Assembly: GCA_903834675.1 (NCBI GenBank)
Contig: CAILKC010000011.1
Span: 1-26,384, forward strand
Direction: 5' to 3'
Origin: an uncultured Victivallales bacterium
GTDB lineage: Bacteria; Verrucomicrobiota; Lentisphaeria; Oligosphaerales; JAFGRS01
Length of the DNA: 26,384 nucleotides
In this document: positions 14,726 through 23,273 of the stretch, piece by piece
Position numbering within the stretch: the first letter of the stretch is position 1
Layout: every line of letters begins with the position of its first letter
Translations under genes and position numbers: made by a program
Notes under the pieces: generated by a model
Database searches by the model: none
Seen by the model: the letters and a program-made list of their open reading frames with translations, nothing else
Told to the model about the DNA's origin: nothing

Positions 14726-16396
14726 ATGGCTCCTCAATTCGTCTTTCAGATGCAGGATGTCTCCAAGTTCTACAATGACAAGCCGGTCCTGCAAGAGATC
14801 TCGCTGTCGTTTTACTATGGCGCCAAGATCGGCATCGTCGGCGAGAACGGCTCCGGCAAGTCGACTCTGCTGCGCATCATGGCCGGGCAGGACACCGACA
14901 TCCTGGGCAACGCCCAGTTGATGAAAGGCATGCGGGTGGGGTTTGTGCCCCAGGAGCCCCGGCTGAATCCGGAGAAGACGGTACGCGGCAATCTCGAAGA
15001 GGCCATGGCGCCAGTCCAGGCGCTCATCGACCGCTATGACAAGGTCTGCGGCGAACTCGGTGAGGACCATACGCCGGCCGAGATGGATAAGCTCGGCAAC
15101 GAGATGGACCGTTTGCAGAACGAGATCGACCGCGTCAGCGGCTGGGAAATCGACCGCATGCTCGATATCGCCTCCGACGCCCTGGTTCTGCCCCCGGACG
15201 ATGCCGATGTAAGCACTCTCTCAGGCGGCGAACGCCGCCGCGTCGCCCTCTGCAAGGTGCTGCTTGAGAAGCCCGACCTGCTGCTGCTGGACGAGCCTAC
15301 CAATCACCTCGATGCCGAAACCATCGCCTGGCTCGAGGAGCAGTTGCGCGAGTATCCCGGCACGGTGATCATCGTCACCCATGACCGCTACTTCCTGGAC
15401 CACATCACCCGCTGGATCCTGGAACTCGAGAACACCCGCGGCATCCCGTTCGAGGGTAACTACACCTCCTGGCTGGAGCAGAAGTCCGAGATCCTGCGGC
15501 AGCGGGAGAAGTCCGAATCACAGCGGCAGAAGGTGTTGGTGCGCGAACTGGACTGGATTCGGAGCAGCCCCGGCGGGCGCCACACCAAGCAGCAGGCCCG
15601 TATCAGCCGCTACGAGGAAATGGCGGCGCAGCGCTTTGAGGTCCAGAAGGAAGACTGCCTGATCCAGATCCCCCCGGGCCCGCACCTGGGGAACAAGGTG
15701 GTGATCGCCAAGGGCGTGTGCAAGGGGTTCAACGGCGTCACGCTCATCAAGGACTGCGACTTCAGCCTGCCGCAGGGCGGTATTGTGGGGGTGATTGGCC
15801 CCAACGGCACCGGCAAGACGACGCTGTTCCGCATGATTGTCGGTGCGGAGAAGCCGGATGCCGGCGAGCTGGTGGTCGGCGAGACGGTGGTGCTGGCGCA
15901 CGTCGACCAGAACCGCGATGCCCTGGACGACTCCCTGACCGTGTACGAAGAGATCACGGGCGGGCAGGAGGAAATCCAGCTCGGCGGCAGGACCATGAAC
16001 GGCCGCGTCTATTGCGGGCGCTTCAACTTCCGCGGCCAGCAGCAGCAGAAAAAGGTCGGCAAGCTCTCCGGCGGCGAGCGCAATCGCGTGCATCTGGCGA
16101 AGCTGCTGAAGACCGGCGGCAACCTGATTCTCCTGGACGAGCCCACCAACGACCTCGACGTGGCCACCATGCGCGTGCTCGAACAGGCCCTGATCGACTT
16201 CGCCGGCTGCGCCATGGTCATCAGCCACGATCGCTTCTTCCTCGACCGCATCTGCACCCACCTCCTGGTCTTCGAGGGCGACGGCCGACTGCGCTGGTTT
16301 GAAGGCACGTTCTCGGACTACGAGGAGAAGATGTTGGCGCAGGACGCCGACCATCTACTCCACCGTCGGCCGAAGTACAAGAAGCTGGGGCTGTAG
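14726..16396 (+). CDS. ettA: Energy-dependent translational throttle protein EttA (ABC-F family)
   Basis: The product is 556 residues, nearly identical in length to Escherichia coli EttA. EttA binds the ribosomal E site and gates entry into elongation according to ATP/ADP. It has two ABC domains: Walker A GENGSGKST (39-47) with signature LSGGERRRVALCK and Walker B LLLLDEPTNHLD, then Walker A GPNGTGKTT (about 355-363) with signature LSGGERNRVHLAK and LILLDEPTNDLD. The intervening ABC-F linker contains EKSESQRQKVLVRELDWIRSSP. The N-terminus MAPQFVFQMQDVSKFY matches EttA, which fixes ATG 14726; GGGAGAA lies about ten bases upstream, and an earlier in-frame start at 14663 is unlikely. The gene is complete and is divergent from the permease. 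Confidence 0.92.
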   Translation: MAPQFVFQMQDVSKFYNDKPVLQEISLSFYYGAKIGIVGENGSGKSTLLRIMAGQDTDILGNAQLMKGMRVGFVPQEPRLNPEKTVRGNLEEAMAPVQALIDRYDKVCGELGEDHTPAEMDKLGNEMDRLQNEIDRVSGWEIDRMLDIASDALVLPPDDADVSTLSGGERRRVALCKVLLEKPDLLLLDEPTNHLDAETIAWLEEQLREYPGTVIIVTHDRYFLDHITRWILELENTRGIPFEGNYTSWLEQKSEILRQREKSESQRQKVLVRELDWIRSSPGGRHTKQQARISRYEEMAAQRFEVQKEDCLIQIPPGPHLGNKVVIAKGVCKGFNGVTLIKDCDFSLPQGGIVGVIGPNGTGKTTLFRMIVGAEKPDAGELVVGETVVLAHVDQNRDALDDSLTVYEEITGGQEEIQLGGRTMNGRVYCGRFNFRGQQQQKKVGKLSGGERNRVHLAKLLKTGGNLILLDEPTNDLDVATMRVLEQALIDFAGCAMVISHDRFFLDRICTHLLVFEGDGRLRWFEGTFSDYEEKMLAQDADHLLHRRPKYKKLGL

Positions 16397-16432
16397 AGCC
16401 TGGCTGGCAGGTGACTGGAAGCCGCGACACCC

Positions 16433-17383
16433 ATGCAGATCGTCTTTGTGCGCCTCTTGGCCGTCTCCTCCATGGTCCTCATGGGCGTGCTGGCGCGTCG
16501 GCGTGGCTGGCTTGATGCGGTCGGGACGCGGCAGATTGCGCTGTTGGTCACCAACCTCCTCTACCCGGCTCTGATCTACGCCTCGCTGGTGCAGACCTTC
16601 ACGCTCCCGGGGCTGGCGGCCAACTGGACCCTGCCAGCGGGAACGCTGCTGATCATGGGGGTCGGCTTCGGCGTCGGCCTGCTGGCGGCGCGTCTGGTGC
16701 CGTTCCGCGGTGAAGGCGAGCGCCGGGCCTTCCGCTTCCAGTGTACGATCAACAACTACGTTTTTCTGGCCATGCCGCTGGTGCTCATCTATTGGGGCGC
16801 GAAGGGCGTGGCGCTGCTGGTGTTCTCGACCGTCGGCAGTGAGATTTCGTTGTGGACCCTGGGCGTGATCGCGCTCACTGGGCACCGGGTCGAGTGGCGC
16901 AGTCTGAGGCACCTGTTCAGCATGTCCATGGGCGCGATCCTGGCGGCCGTACTGACGCTGGGGGTCGTGCAGGTGACCGGCTGGCAGGCTCCGGCGGGCG
17001 GCCTGGTCGGCGATCTGCGGCAGGCACTGCTGGGGGCGCTCGATATCGTGGGGAAGGGCACCGTGCCGCTGGCCATGGTGGTCGCCGGCAGCCGTATGGC
17101 CGAGCTCCGGCCGAGACATCTGCTGCGGCTGCCGCAACTGGTGGTGGTCGGACTACGCCTGGCGGTGATTCCGGCGGCGGCCTTGGCGCTGTTGAACGTC
17201 CTGCCCTTCGCCCCCGACGCCAGGAATGTACTCACCATCGTGGCGGTGATGCCGTCCTCCATCGCCAGCGTCATGCTCAGCGAGATCTACGCGGCCGACA
17301 GCGAGTTCGCCGCCACGGCGGTGCTGCTCACCCATGTGGCGGCACTGTTCACGATCCCGCTGTGGCTGGGCTGGGCGCTGTAG
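16433..17383 (+). CDS. AEC (auxin efflux carrier) family permease
   Basis: The product is 316 residues with about ten membrane helices. The N-terminal VRLLAVSSMVLMGVLARRRGWLD, the central FQCTINNYVFLAMPLV (the Asn-rich discontinuous helix of the family), VPLAMVVAGSRMAEL, and the late AVMPSSIASVMLSE are typical of the AEC family (PF03547), which exports or imports organic acids such as malate or malonate in bacteria. The substrate cannot be assigned here. It follows ettA after 36 bases with a weak GGAAG site. The last 35 bases overlap the 3' end of the MFS gene on the opposite strand. Confidence 0.82.
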   Translation: MQIVFVRLLAVSSMVLMGVLARRRGWLDAVGTRQIALLVTNLLYPALIYASLVQTFTLPGLAANWTLPAGTLLIMGVGFGVGLLAARLVPFRGEGERRAFRFQCTINNYVFLAMPLVLIYWGAKGVALLVFSTVGSEISLWTLGVIALTGHRVEWRSLRHLFSMSMGAILAAVLTLGVVQVTGWQAPAGGLVGDLRQALLGALDIVGKGTVPLAMVVAGSRMAELRPRHLLRLPQLVVVGLRLAVIPAAALALLNVLPFAPDARNVLTIVAVMPSSIASVMLSEIYAADSEFAATAVLLTHVAALFTIPLWLGWAL

Positions 17384-18497
17384 AGGCCAGGGTGACCTGC
17401 AGAAGCAGCGACACCAGCAGGCCGATGGCACACATGGCATACATGCCGCCGTCCTGGCCCATCAAGCTCTCGCCCCAGCGCGCCGCGAACAGCCCCGCGA
17501 ATGAGCCCATGCCGACCAGGCACTCGTTGACCCCGATGTTGAGCGACCGCCGCCCGGAGTTACTGGCGTAGTACACGGCGGTGAAGTAGGCATAGCCCAT
17601 GTACAGCCCCGACACGATGATCGCCGCCGCGGCGATCGGGAAGATGGGCTTCAGCCAGGCCAGGCCGAGCAGGACCGCACCGGCAAGATGCAGGACCACC
17701 AGCGGCGTGCGCCGGTAGCGCCAGGTGGTGAAGGCCGCCACCCGGTAGCCCCAGACGCCCTGAACCAGCATGTGCAGCGCCAGCACCAGCCCCGGCAGGA
17801 AAGGCGCAATGTCCGTGCGCGCGCACACTGCCGGCCACAGGCTCTGCAGGGGCCGCTGCACAAACATCGCCGTGAAGATCAGACACCAGCCCACCAGGAC
17901 ATAGCGCGGGTTCACCGCCCGGGCCCCGGGCGCCGGTGCGTCCACCTGCTCATCGGCGCTGACCATGGCGTGTGGACGCGCCTGGTGCCGCAGCAGCGCC
18001 ACCAGGATCACCGTCCCGACCAGCAGAGTCGTCACGCACAAGGCCAGGCTGCCAAGCCGATACAGGCTGCCCGAACTCAGGAAACCGGCCGCACTGCCGA
18101 CACTCCAGGCCAGCGTGTACCGTCCCACCGTCAGCGCCAGCCCGCCAGGCACGGTCTCGCCCCGCATAAAGGTCTGGAAGGAATTGAAGAAAAGAGCCAG
18201 GAAAACGAAGAGCAGCGCCTGGCACACCATCTGCGGCACAAAGGAGGTCACCAGCAGGCAGATGATCCCCATCACCGTGCTGCCCGCCGTGCTGGCGAAC
18301 AGGAAGCCGCGCGCGTTGCGTCGGCTCAGCACCAGTCCCGCCAGCAAGCTCGTCACCATGTAGGCGAGCTGACCAATGCCGCCGATCCAGGCGCACTGCA
18401 GGCCGCTGAGGCCGCACTTACCGGCGCCGTAGAACACCGCAAAAAGGACCAGGAAGACGATCCAATCCATCAGCGCCGGGCAGACCTGCATGAACAT
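17349..18497 (-). CDS. Major facilitator superfamily (MFS) transporter
   Basis: The product is 382 residues with about 11-12 hydrophobic helices in two halves joined by a hydrophilic loop (HQARPHAMVSADEQVDAPAP) at about 190-210. The first half has PALMDWIVFLVLFAVFYGAG and SRRNARGFLFASTAGS, the second PRYVLVGWCLIFTAMF and GYAYFTAVYYASNS. This is the MFS layout, and the Tyr/Asn-rich YFTAVYYASNSGRRS segment recalls MFS proteins of PVC bacteria. Substrate unknown. GGAG eight bases upstream supports the start at 18497; MFMQVCPAL is the N-terminus, and an upstream extension to 18581 is unlikely. It converges with the AEC gene with a 35-base overlap. Confidence 0.7.
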   Translation of the reverse strand: MFMQVCPALMDWIVFLVLFAVFYGAGKCGLSGLQCAWIGGIGQLAYMVTSLLAGLVLSRRNARGFLFASTAGSTVMGIICLLVTSFVPQMVCQALLFVFLALFFNSFQTFMRGETVPGGLALTVGRYTLAWSVGSAAGFLSSGSLYRLGSLALCVTTLLVGTVILVALLRHQARPHAMVSADEQVDAPAPGARAVNPRYVLVGWCLIFTAMFVQRPLQSLWPAVCARTDIAPFLPGLVLALHMLVQGVWGYRVAAFTTWRYRRTPLVVLHLAGAVLLGLAWLKPIFPIAAAAIIVSGLYMGYAYFTAVYYASNSGRRSLNIGVNECLVGMGSFAGLFAARWGESLMGQDGGMYAMCAIGLLVSLLLQVTLASTAPSPATAGS

Positions 18498-18581
18498 AGA
18501 GAAGACTCCGTGACCGAGATTTGGCCCCGCCCTGGGGAGACCGTGGCGGTAACCCCGTCCACCCCCCAAACAGAAGTCCAT

Positions 18582-18609
18582 AGGATAATGCCGTAGCTAC
18601 GGGTAACAA
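18582..18609 (-). promoter_or_regulatory. Possible promoter for the MFS transporter
   Basis: On the minus strand TTGTTA (18604-18609) and TATCCT (18582-18587) are 16 bases apart, about 85 bases upstream of the MFS start. Both are only partial matches to sigma-70 boxes. Confidence 0.25.
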
Positions 18610-18678
18610 GCGGAAGCGCGGCACGGACAGGGCTTCAAGATGACGAGCGCGCTGGCCGTTGCGTCGCGTTCCGCGCCT

Positions 18679-18775
18679 TGGAGCCCGCGATGCCATCGCC
18701 CGTTTCGGGCGGGTTCGCGGTATCCCCGGTTACGGCGGAAGCCCCGGCAGAGCCGGTGCGGACCGCCGGCTCCAG
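18679..18775 (+). repeat. Repeat D, copy 2 (97 bp) followed by a partial copy
   Basis: It is ungapped and about 96% identical to 6297-6393. A third, internally deleted copy starts near 18793: it keeps the TTGGAGC left tip and then jumps to GGTATCCCCGGTTACGGCGG (18800-18819), skipping the central 34 or so bases with the palindrome. Confidence 0.65.
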
Positions 18776-18993
18776 TGCGTCGCGTGGTGTCCTTGGAGCG
18801 GTATCCCCGGTTACGGCGGAAGTCCTGCCGGGCAGCAAGGTGGACCGGCTGCTCGCCGGAGCGCTTGGATTCCGGCGCGCCGCGGGCACATTGAGGGGGC
18901 GCTTGCAGGCGTGCTGCAAGGCCGGACGCCCCGATGAGAGGGGTGCGGGTCTCGCACCAACGCGGCAGCGAGTGTCTGGGGGGGCTGAGAGCC

Positions 18994-20493
18994 ATGGCAG
19001 AGGCTACACGCAGCATCCGGTTCTATGATAGCAGTGCCATCGCGGCCCAGTCGGGCCTGCGCCTGGAAGCGGTTCCGGTCAACAAGCACGGCGTGGTCTT
19101 TGACCGTGGGCCGGCCTCGGACCTGGCCGGGGTCAGCGTCTTTGCCGGCAGCGTGCAGGTCCTGGCCGATGGCCGCTTTCGCATGTATTACTACTGCAAC
19201 GCGGTACGGGGCGGACCGCGGAGCATGCGCCTGGCGGTGGCGGAGTCTGCCGACGGCTATCACTGGGAGCGCCCCGAGCTGGGTCAACTCACCTGGCAGG
19301 GGCAGCCCACCAACCACTTGCACATCAAGGGCTTGCCCGCAGACGCCAACCTCACCCAACCGAGTGTGGTGCGGCTGCCGGATGGGGGCTGGCGCATGTA
19401 TGTCTGGCTGCACGCACAGGAGCGGGGCCTGATCCGCTACCTGATCGCGGACAGCCCGGACGGCCTGGACTGGACCTTACTGGATCTCAACCGCCCGGCG
19501 GTCTTCCACCCGGCCGATCTGGAGGTGGGCCAGGCGGCTTGGGTGGCCGGGTTGACGGCCGCTGACCCGAAGGCGAAGTTTGGCGACCGCCGCACCTGGC
19601 CTTTCCTCGAGGCCAAACGCATTCGCAGCAACGACGCCACCAACGTCTACTACGATGCCGAGAGACGAGAGTTCGAGATGCTGTCAGTCTGGTTGCTGCC
19701 GAACCGACCCGAGACCGGCCGTCACACCCCGCATGACAACGCCCCGCAGGTCCTGCGCGTCATCCACCGCCGCACCAGCGCCGACGGCATCGTCTTCAGC
19801 GACCCGGAGCTGATCATCATGCCGGACGAGGCCGATCCGCCGACCCAGCAGTTCTACTACCTGGCGCAGCATCGCGAGGCCGACTGGCGCATCGGTTTCC
19901 TGGGCGACTACCCGTGCTGGGAGCAGACCATGGACATCGAGATGTGCTTCAGCCGCGAGGGTCGGCGCTGGGAACGGCCACTGCGCGGCGGCTTCATCCC
20001 ACGCGACCCCGTGCCGCAACCGGGCTGCATGAGTGCCTACGCCACCAACCACCTTCTGCCGGTCGCCGACGAGCGCTGGTTGCTGCTGTACCGCGCCGGT
20101 AATCAGCTTCATAACGGCCAGATGGGGCCTGGGGTGACCGCCGAACCCTGGTACGGCGTCATGGGCGCCTCCTGGCCGCGCGGACGCTTCGCCGGTTTGG
20201 CGACCGCGCCGAATCTGCTGGGCCGACTGCTGCTTAAGCCCTTCATCCAGACCGGAACCGAGATTGCCCTCAACGCCGATATCCGTGGGTGGGTCAAGGC
20301 GGAACTCCGTGATCCCCTCGGGAAGGCCATCGACGGCTACGCCTTGCAGGACTGCCAGCCGCTGCGCGGCGACGGGAACCGCCTGGCGCTGCGCTGGGGC
20401 GCGGCGGGGGCGACCTCCGAGCGCTTCCGCTATGACGCCGTACAGCTCTACTTGCAGTGCTCCGCGGCGGTGGTCTACGGGGTCTGTATCTGA
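18994..20493 (+). CDS. Glycoside hydrolase-like five-bladed beta-propeller protein
   Basis: The product is 499 residues, without a clear signal peptide. Propeller blades of the GH43/GH32/GH68-type superfamily are visible: GSVQVLADGRFRMYYYCN, RLAVAESADGYHWERPEL, TQPSVVRLPDGGWRMYVW, IADSPDGLDWTLL, NATNVYYD-like DATNVYYDAERREFEML, and EMCFSREGRRWERPLRG. A C-terminal beta-sandwich follows (ALNADIRGWVKAELRD onward). This resembles unassigned family members found in PVC polysaccharide-using bacteria. The catalytic acids are not certain. ATG 18994 follows a GGGGGG stretch; earlier in-frame codons lack a site. The nitrilase-family gene follows 40 bases later on the same strand. Hydrolase activity is inferred from the fold only. 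Confidence 0.6.
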   Translation: MAEATRSIRFYDSSAIAAQSGLRLEAVPVNKHGVVFDRGPASDLAGVSVFAGSVQVLADGRFRMYYYCNAVRGGPRSMRLAVAESADGYHWERPELGQLTWQGQPTNHLHIKGLPADANLTQPSVVRLPDGGWRMYVWLHAQERGLIRYLIADSPDGLDWTLLDLNRPAVFHPADLEVGQAAWVAGLTAADPKAKFGDRRTWPFLEAKRIRSNDATNVYYDAERREFEMLSVWLLPNRPETGRHTPHDNAPQVLRVIHRRTSADGIVFSDPELIIMPDEADPPTQQFYYLAQHREADWRIGFLGDYPCWEQTMDIEMCFSREGRRWERPLRGGFIPRDPVPQPGCMSAYATNHLLPVADERWLLLYRAGNQLHNGQMGPGVTAEPWYGVMGASWPRGRFAGLATAPNLLGRLLLKPFIQTGTEIALNADIRGWVKAELRDPLGKAIDGYALQDCQPLRGDGNRLALRWGAAGATSERFRYDAVQLYLQCSAAVVYGVCI

Positions 20494-20533
20494 GTCACCG
20501 TCGGTAGTCGAGTTCAAACCCGGAAGGCAGACC

Positions 20534-21352
20534 ATGAGCGAGACGCTGACGCTGAGTTTGGTGCAGATGGCCTCGACTGCGGACTGGGACCGTAATGTCC
20601 GCAGTGTTCGTGCCCGCCTGGCTGAGGCTGCGGGCCACTGCGACCTGGCGGTGTTTCCGGAGAACGTCCTCTGCCTCGGGCGCGGCGCGACCGTGTTGGC
20701 GCAGGCGCGGGCCATCTGCGATCTGTACGCCGAACTGGGCGGTCTCTGCCGCGAAGCGGGGGTTGCGGCGGTCTTCGGGGGGGTCCCGGTGGCGGAGAGT
20801 GGCAAGGCCATGAACAGCAGTCTGGCCTTCGCTGCCGACGGAGCCCTCTTGGCGCGCTATGACAAGATGCATCTCTTCCAGTTCAACCTGGGACAGCCCG
20901 GTAGCATCGACGAAACCACGACCTACGGCTACGGGCCGTTCCCTGTAGCCTTCGAATTCCGGGATTGGCGAATCGCGCTCAGCATCTGTTACGATCTACG
21001 CTTCCCTGAACTGTACCGCTCGCTGGGGACGTTCGACCTGCTGTTGTGCACCGCCGCCTTCACGCGGCAGACGGGTCAGGCCCACTGGGAGGTACTGCTG
21101 CGCGCGCGAGCCGTGGAGAACCTCTGCTACGCGGCTGGCGTGGGTCAGTGCGCCGCCAACCCGGAGACCGGGACCGAGCTGTTTGGGCATTCCCTGGCGG
21201 TGGAACCGTGGGGCGAAGTGATGGGTCGGCTCGAGGCGCCGGAACCCGGCACGCTGACCATGACCTGCCGCAAGGCACGTCTCGAGGCGGTGCGGGCAAC
21301 GCTGCCGGCACTGGACCACCGCCGCGTCAGGATGGAGTCGGCCCCGCTCTGA
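20534..21352 (+). CDS. Carbon-nitrogen hydrolase (nitrilase superfamily, Nit1/Nit2/YafV-like)
   Basis: The product is 272 residues, the usual single-domain length. The catalytic triad is present: Glu43 in FPENVL, Lys111 in YDKMHLF, and Cys152 in SICYDLRFPELYR. The motif around the Cys (CYDLRFPELYR) is that of the omega-amidase/Nit branch, which hydrolyses alpha-keto acid amides or deaminated glutathione, so that is the most likely activity; other amides remain possible. Located in the cytoplasm. GGAAGG seven bases upstream fixes ATG 20534. It sits between the glycosidase-like gene and a pseudouridine synthase, with short gaps, and may share their transcript. Confidence 0.82.
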   Translation: MSETLTLSLVQMASTADWDRNVRSVRARLAEAAGHCDLAVFPENVLCLGRGATVLAQARAICDLYAELGGLCREAGVAAVFGGVPVAESGKAMNSSLAFAADGALLARYDKMHLFQFNLGQPGSIDETTTYGYGPFPVAFEFRDWRIALSICYDLRFPELYRSLGTFDLLLCTAAFTRQTGQAHWEVLLRARAVENLCYAAGVGQCAANPETGTELFGHSLAVEPWGEVMGRLEAPEPGTLTMTCRKARLEAVRATLPALDHRRVRMESAPL

Positions 21353-21391
21353 ACCCGGGCCCAGGCGGCCCCAGGAAGGAAACCCCCGCCG

Positions 21392-22348
21392 GTGAAGCGC
21401 TTCGCCCAAACCCTCGTGCAGCCGCCCTGGAACGGCCGAACCCTGGCAGACATGCTGACGGAGCGCTTCTCCTACCACGGACGGCAGAAGTGGGAGCGCC
21501 TGGTCTTGCAGGGCGCTGTCCTGGTGAACGGCCAGCCGAGCCAGCCCGAGTGGGTCTTGCAGACGGGCGACACCGTCGAGTACGTGGTGCCGCAGCTCGA
21601 CGAGCCGCCGGTTGCCACCGCCTACCGCGTCCTGCTCGACGACGGGGCTGTGCTGGCCATCGACAAGCCGGCAGACTTGCCCTGCCATCCGGCGGGCCGT
21701 TTCTTTCAGCACACCCTGTGGGCCTTCCTGCGCCGGGACCTGGGACTGTCCGAAGTGCATTTTGTCAACCGCCTCGATCGCGAGACCTCAGGCATCGTGC
21801 TGCTGGCTCGGGACGCGCTGGCCGCCCGCAAGCTCGGCCAGCCCTCGCGGCGCAAGAGCATGGTCAAGGAGTACCTGGCCGTGGTCGAGGGAGACCTCGC
21901 AGAGCCAATCCACGCCCACGGCTGGATGGAGGATGACCCGGCCAGCGTGCTGCGCAAGAAGCGACGCTTTGTAGCCGCCGCCCCGGGAGCCGCGCCGCCG
22001 GAGGGCGCGGACCTGGCGGAGACGTGGTTCGAACCCGTGCGCAACCTCGGCGACCTGACCCTGGTCCGGGCGCGCTTGGGAACCGGCCGCATGCATCAGA
22101 TCCGCGCCACTCTGTTCGCGCTCGGATTTCCCCTCGTTGGAGACAAGGTCTACGGGCGCGATGAGACCCTCTACCTGCGCTTCATCGACAAGACGCTGTC
22201 CGAGGCGGACCGGCAGCTCCTCCGGCTGGACCGCCAAGCCCTGCATGCCTGGCGCCTGCGCTTTACCCATCCTCTGACCGACGCCGTCATCGACCTCGAG
22301 TCGCCCCTGCCCCCCGACCTGGCGCGGCTGACTGAAGAGATGAGATGA
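21392..22348 (+). CDS. RluA/RluD-family RNA pseudouridine synthase
   Basis: The product is 318 residues. An N-terminal S4 RNA-binding domain (about 15-70: RTLADMLTERFSYHGRQKWERL, then VLVNGQPSQPEWVLQTGD) is followed by the pseudouridine synthase fold with the RluA signature VNRLDRETSGIVLLA; the catalytic Asp is D129. Later motifs are KEYLAVVEG and GRMHQIRATLFALGFPLVGD. It isomerises uridines in rRNA or tRNA. S4 plus catalytic domain suits RluD/RluC, but the target cannot be fixed. The start is GTG 21392, about 11 bases after AGGAAGGA; no ATG fits. It is 39 bases after the nitrilase gene. Confidence 0.85.
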   Translation: MKRFAQTLVQPPWNGRTLADMLTERFSYHGRQKWERLVLQGAVLVNGQPSQPEWVLQTGDTVEYVVPQLDEPPVATAYRVLLDDGAVLAIDKPADLPCHPAGRFFQHTLWAFLRRDLGLSEVHFVNRLDRETSGIVLLARDALAARKLGQPSRRKSMVKEYLAVVEGDLAEPIHAHGWMEDDPASVLRKKRRFVAAAPGAAPPEGADLAETWFEPVRNLGDLTLVRARLGTGRMHQIRATLFALGFPLVGDKVYGRDETLYLRFIDKTLSEADRQLLRLDRQALHAWRLRFTHPLTDAVIDLESPLPPDLARLTEEMR

Positions 22349-22438
22349 GGGCGAAGGGGGAAGCCAACCAACGGCTTCAGCAGACGGACTACCGCCCCCA
22401 GTCGGCAGGGCCATTCGATTCTACTATGCTCGACTCGT

Positions 22439-22509
22439 AACTACTCAGGTTACAAATCAGGTGCATTTCCCTGCCCCAACGGGGCTGTGGCTCAGAGCCC
22501 AGGGTTTCG
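22439..22509. mobile_element. Family A repeat element, half-copy A2
   Basis: It begins with AACTACTCAGG and contains GTGCATTTCCCTGCCCCAACGGGG reduced to its core CCCCAACGGGG, ending in GCTGTGGCTCAGAGCCC. It matches the reverse complement of 190-249 closely. Only this end is present; the tandem repeat replaces the other half. Confidence 0.6.
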
Positions 22510-22648
22510 GCCAGCCGACCCGACGGTCGGCGCTCCCAGGATCTGGAGCGGCCGCGGCCCGCGGCCAGCCGACCCGACGGTCGGCGCTCCCAGGATCTGG
22601 AGCGGCCGCGGCTCGCGGCCAGCCGACCCGACGGTCGGCGCTCCCAGG
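22510..22648. repeat. 54-bp tandem repeat, two full copies and one partial
   Basis: Units start at 22510, 22564 and 22618. Each holds the palindrome GCCGACCCGACGGTCGGC followed by GGAGCGGCCGCGG. Units one and two differ at about one base. The third stops after 31 bases where the next family A module begins. No coding function is apparent. Confidence 0.7.
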
Positions 22649-22652
22649 GGGT

Positions 22653-22832
22653 AACTACTCAGGATGCAAATCAGGTGCATTTCCCTGCCCCCACGGGGTT
22701 GCGTCTTGGCACCCTGAGCCAACCCCGTTGGGATAGACTGGGTTGGCTGCCTTGCTCACCCAGGGTAGGCCGACACCGCGGCCGACCCTGGGCTTGGGTA
22801 CACGGCCCCGTTGGGGCAGGATACGCAGTGGA
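22653..22832. mobile_element. Family A repeat element, copy A3
   Basis: It starts with AACTACTCAGG, contains three CCCC(A/C)ACGGGG-type cores, a CCCAGGGT / ACCCTGGG inverted pair near 22760-22793, and ends GGATACGCAGT, the same tip that begins copy A1 (in reverse). It therefore appears complete. Confidence 0.6.
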
Positions 22833-22901
22833 GCCCGCCGCGGCGGTGGGCCGGTTGAGGAAGAACCTCTCGCCCTGGTTCAAGGGAGCCCCAGGGCCTG
22901 C

Positions 22902-23273
22902 CTAGCCGAAGAGGATCAATCCCCACACCACGAGCGCCAGCGCGATGGCCACGCCGACCGCCGCGGAGCCGAGGTCTTTGGCCTGCCGGGAGAGTTCATG
23001 GCGCTCCAGCCCGATGCGGTCCACCGTCCGCTCGACGGCGGCATTCAGCAACTCGACCACCAGCACCAGCAGCCAACTGCCGATCAGCAGCGCCCGTTCC
23101 ACCGAGCTGGTCCCGAGCAGCACCGCGCCGGGGATGACGATCAGCACCAGGCAGAGCGCCTCCTCCTGGAAGGGCCGCTCGGTCCGCAGCGCGTGCCCGA
23201 GCCCGGCGAGGGTGTAGCGCGTGGCCAGCGCCAGCCGCGTGAGCCGGCCGGTCAGAAATCGGGCCGGCTTCAT
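22902..23273 (-). CDS. dgkA: Diacylglycerol kinase (DgkA family)
   Basis: The product is 123 residues with three membrane helices, the normal DgkA size. It phosphorylates diacylglycerol, or undecaprenol in Gram-positive relatives, at the inner membrane. Visible family motifs: EEALCLVLIV near the first helix, and the signature VELLNAAVERTVDRIG (E74, N77, E81) followed by HELSRQAKDLGSAAV. The start overlaps the upstream thioesterase stop by ATGA, so the two are translationally coupled. The pairing has no obvious biochemical link beyond lipid metabolism. Confidence 0.88.
   Translation of the reverse strand: MKPARFLTGRLTRLALATRYTLAGLGHALRTERPFQEEALCLVLIVIPGAVLLGTSSVERALLIGSWLLVLVVELLNAAVERTVDRIGLERHELSRQAKDLGSAAVGVAIALALVVWGLILFG

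Larger units (their letters stand above)
18498..18993. other. Gene-free divergent region with repeat D copies
   Basis: These 496 bases contain a possible MFS promoter near 18582-18609, one full repeat D copy (18679-18775) and one shortened copy (about 18793-18830). From 18840 to the glycosidase-like gene the sequence is GC-rich and without a recognisable protein. Confidence 0.4.
22349..22901. other. Repeat-rich gene-free region
   Basis: These 553 bases hold two family A modules (22439-22509 and 22653-22832) separated by a three-copy 54-bp tandem repeat. The remaining flanks (22349-22438 and 22833-22901) show no genes or clear regulatory signals. Confidence 0.5.

Noticed and set aside
13807..14778. 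Long plus-strand open frame opposite the OPT-like permease
   Set aside because: It is antisense to clear membrane segments and has the Arg/Gln/His-rich composition of a shadow frame.
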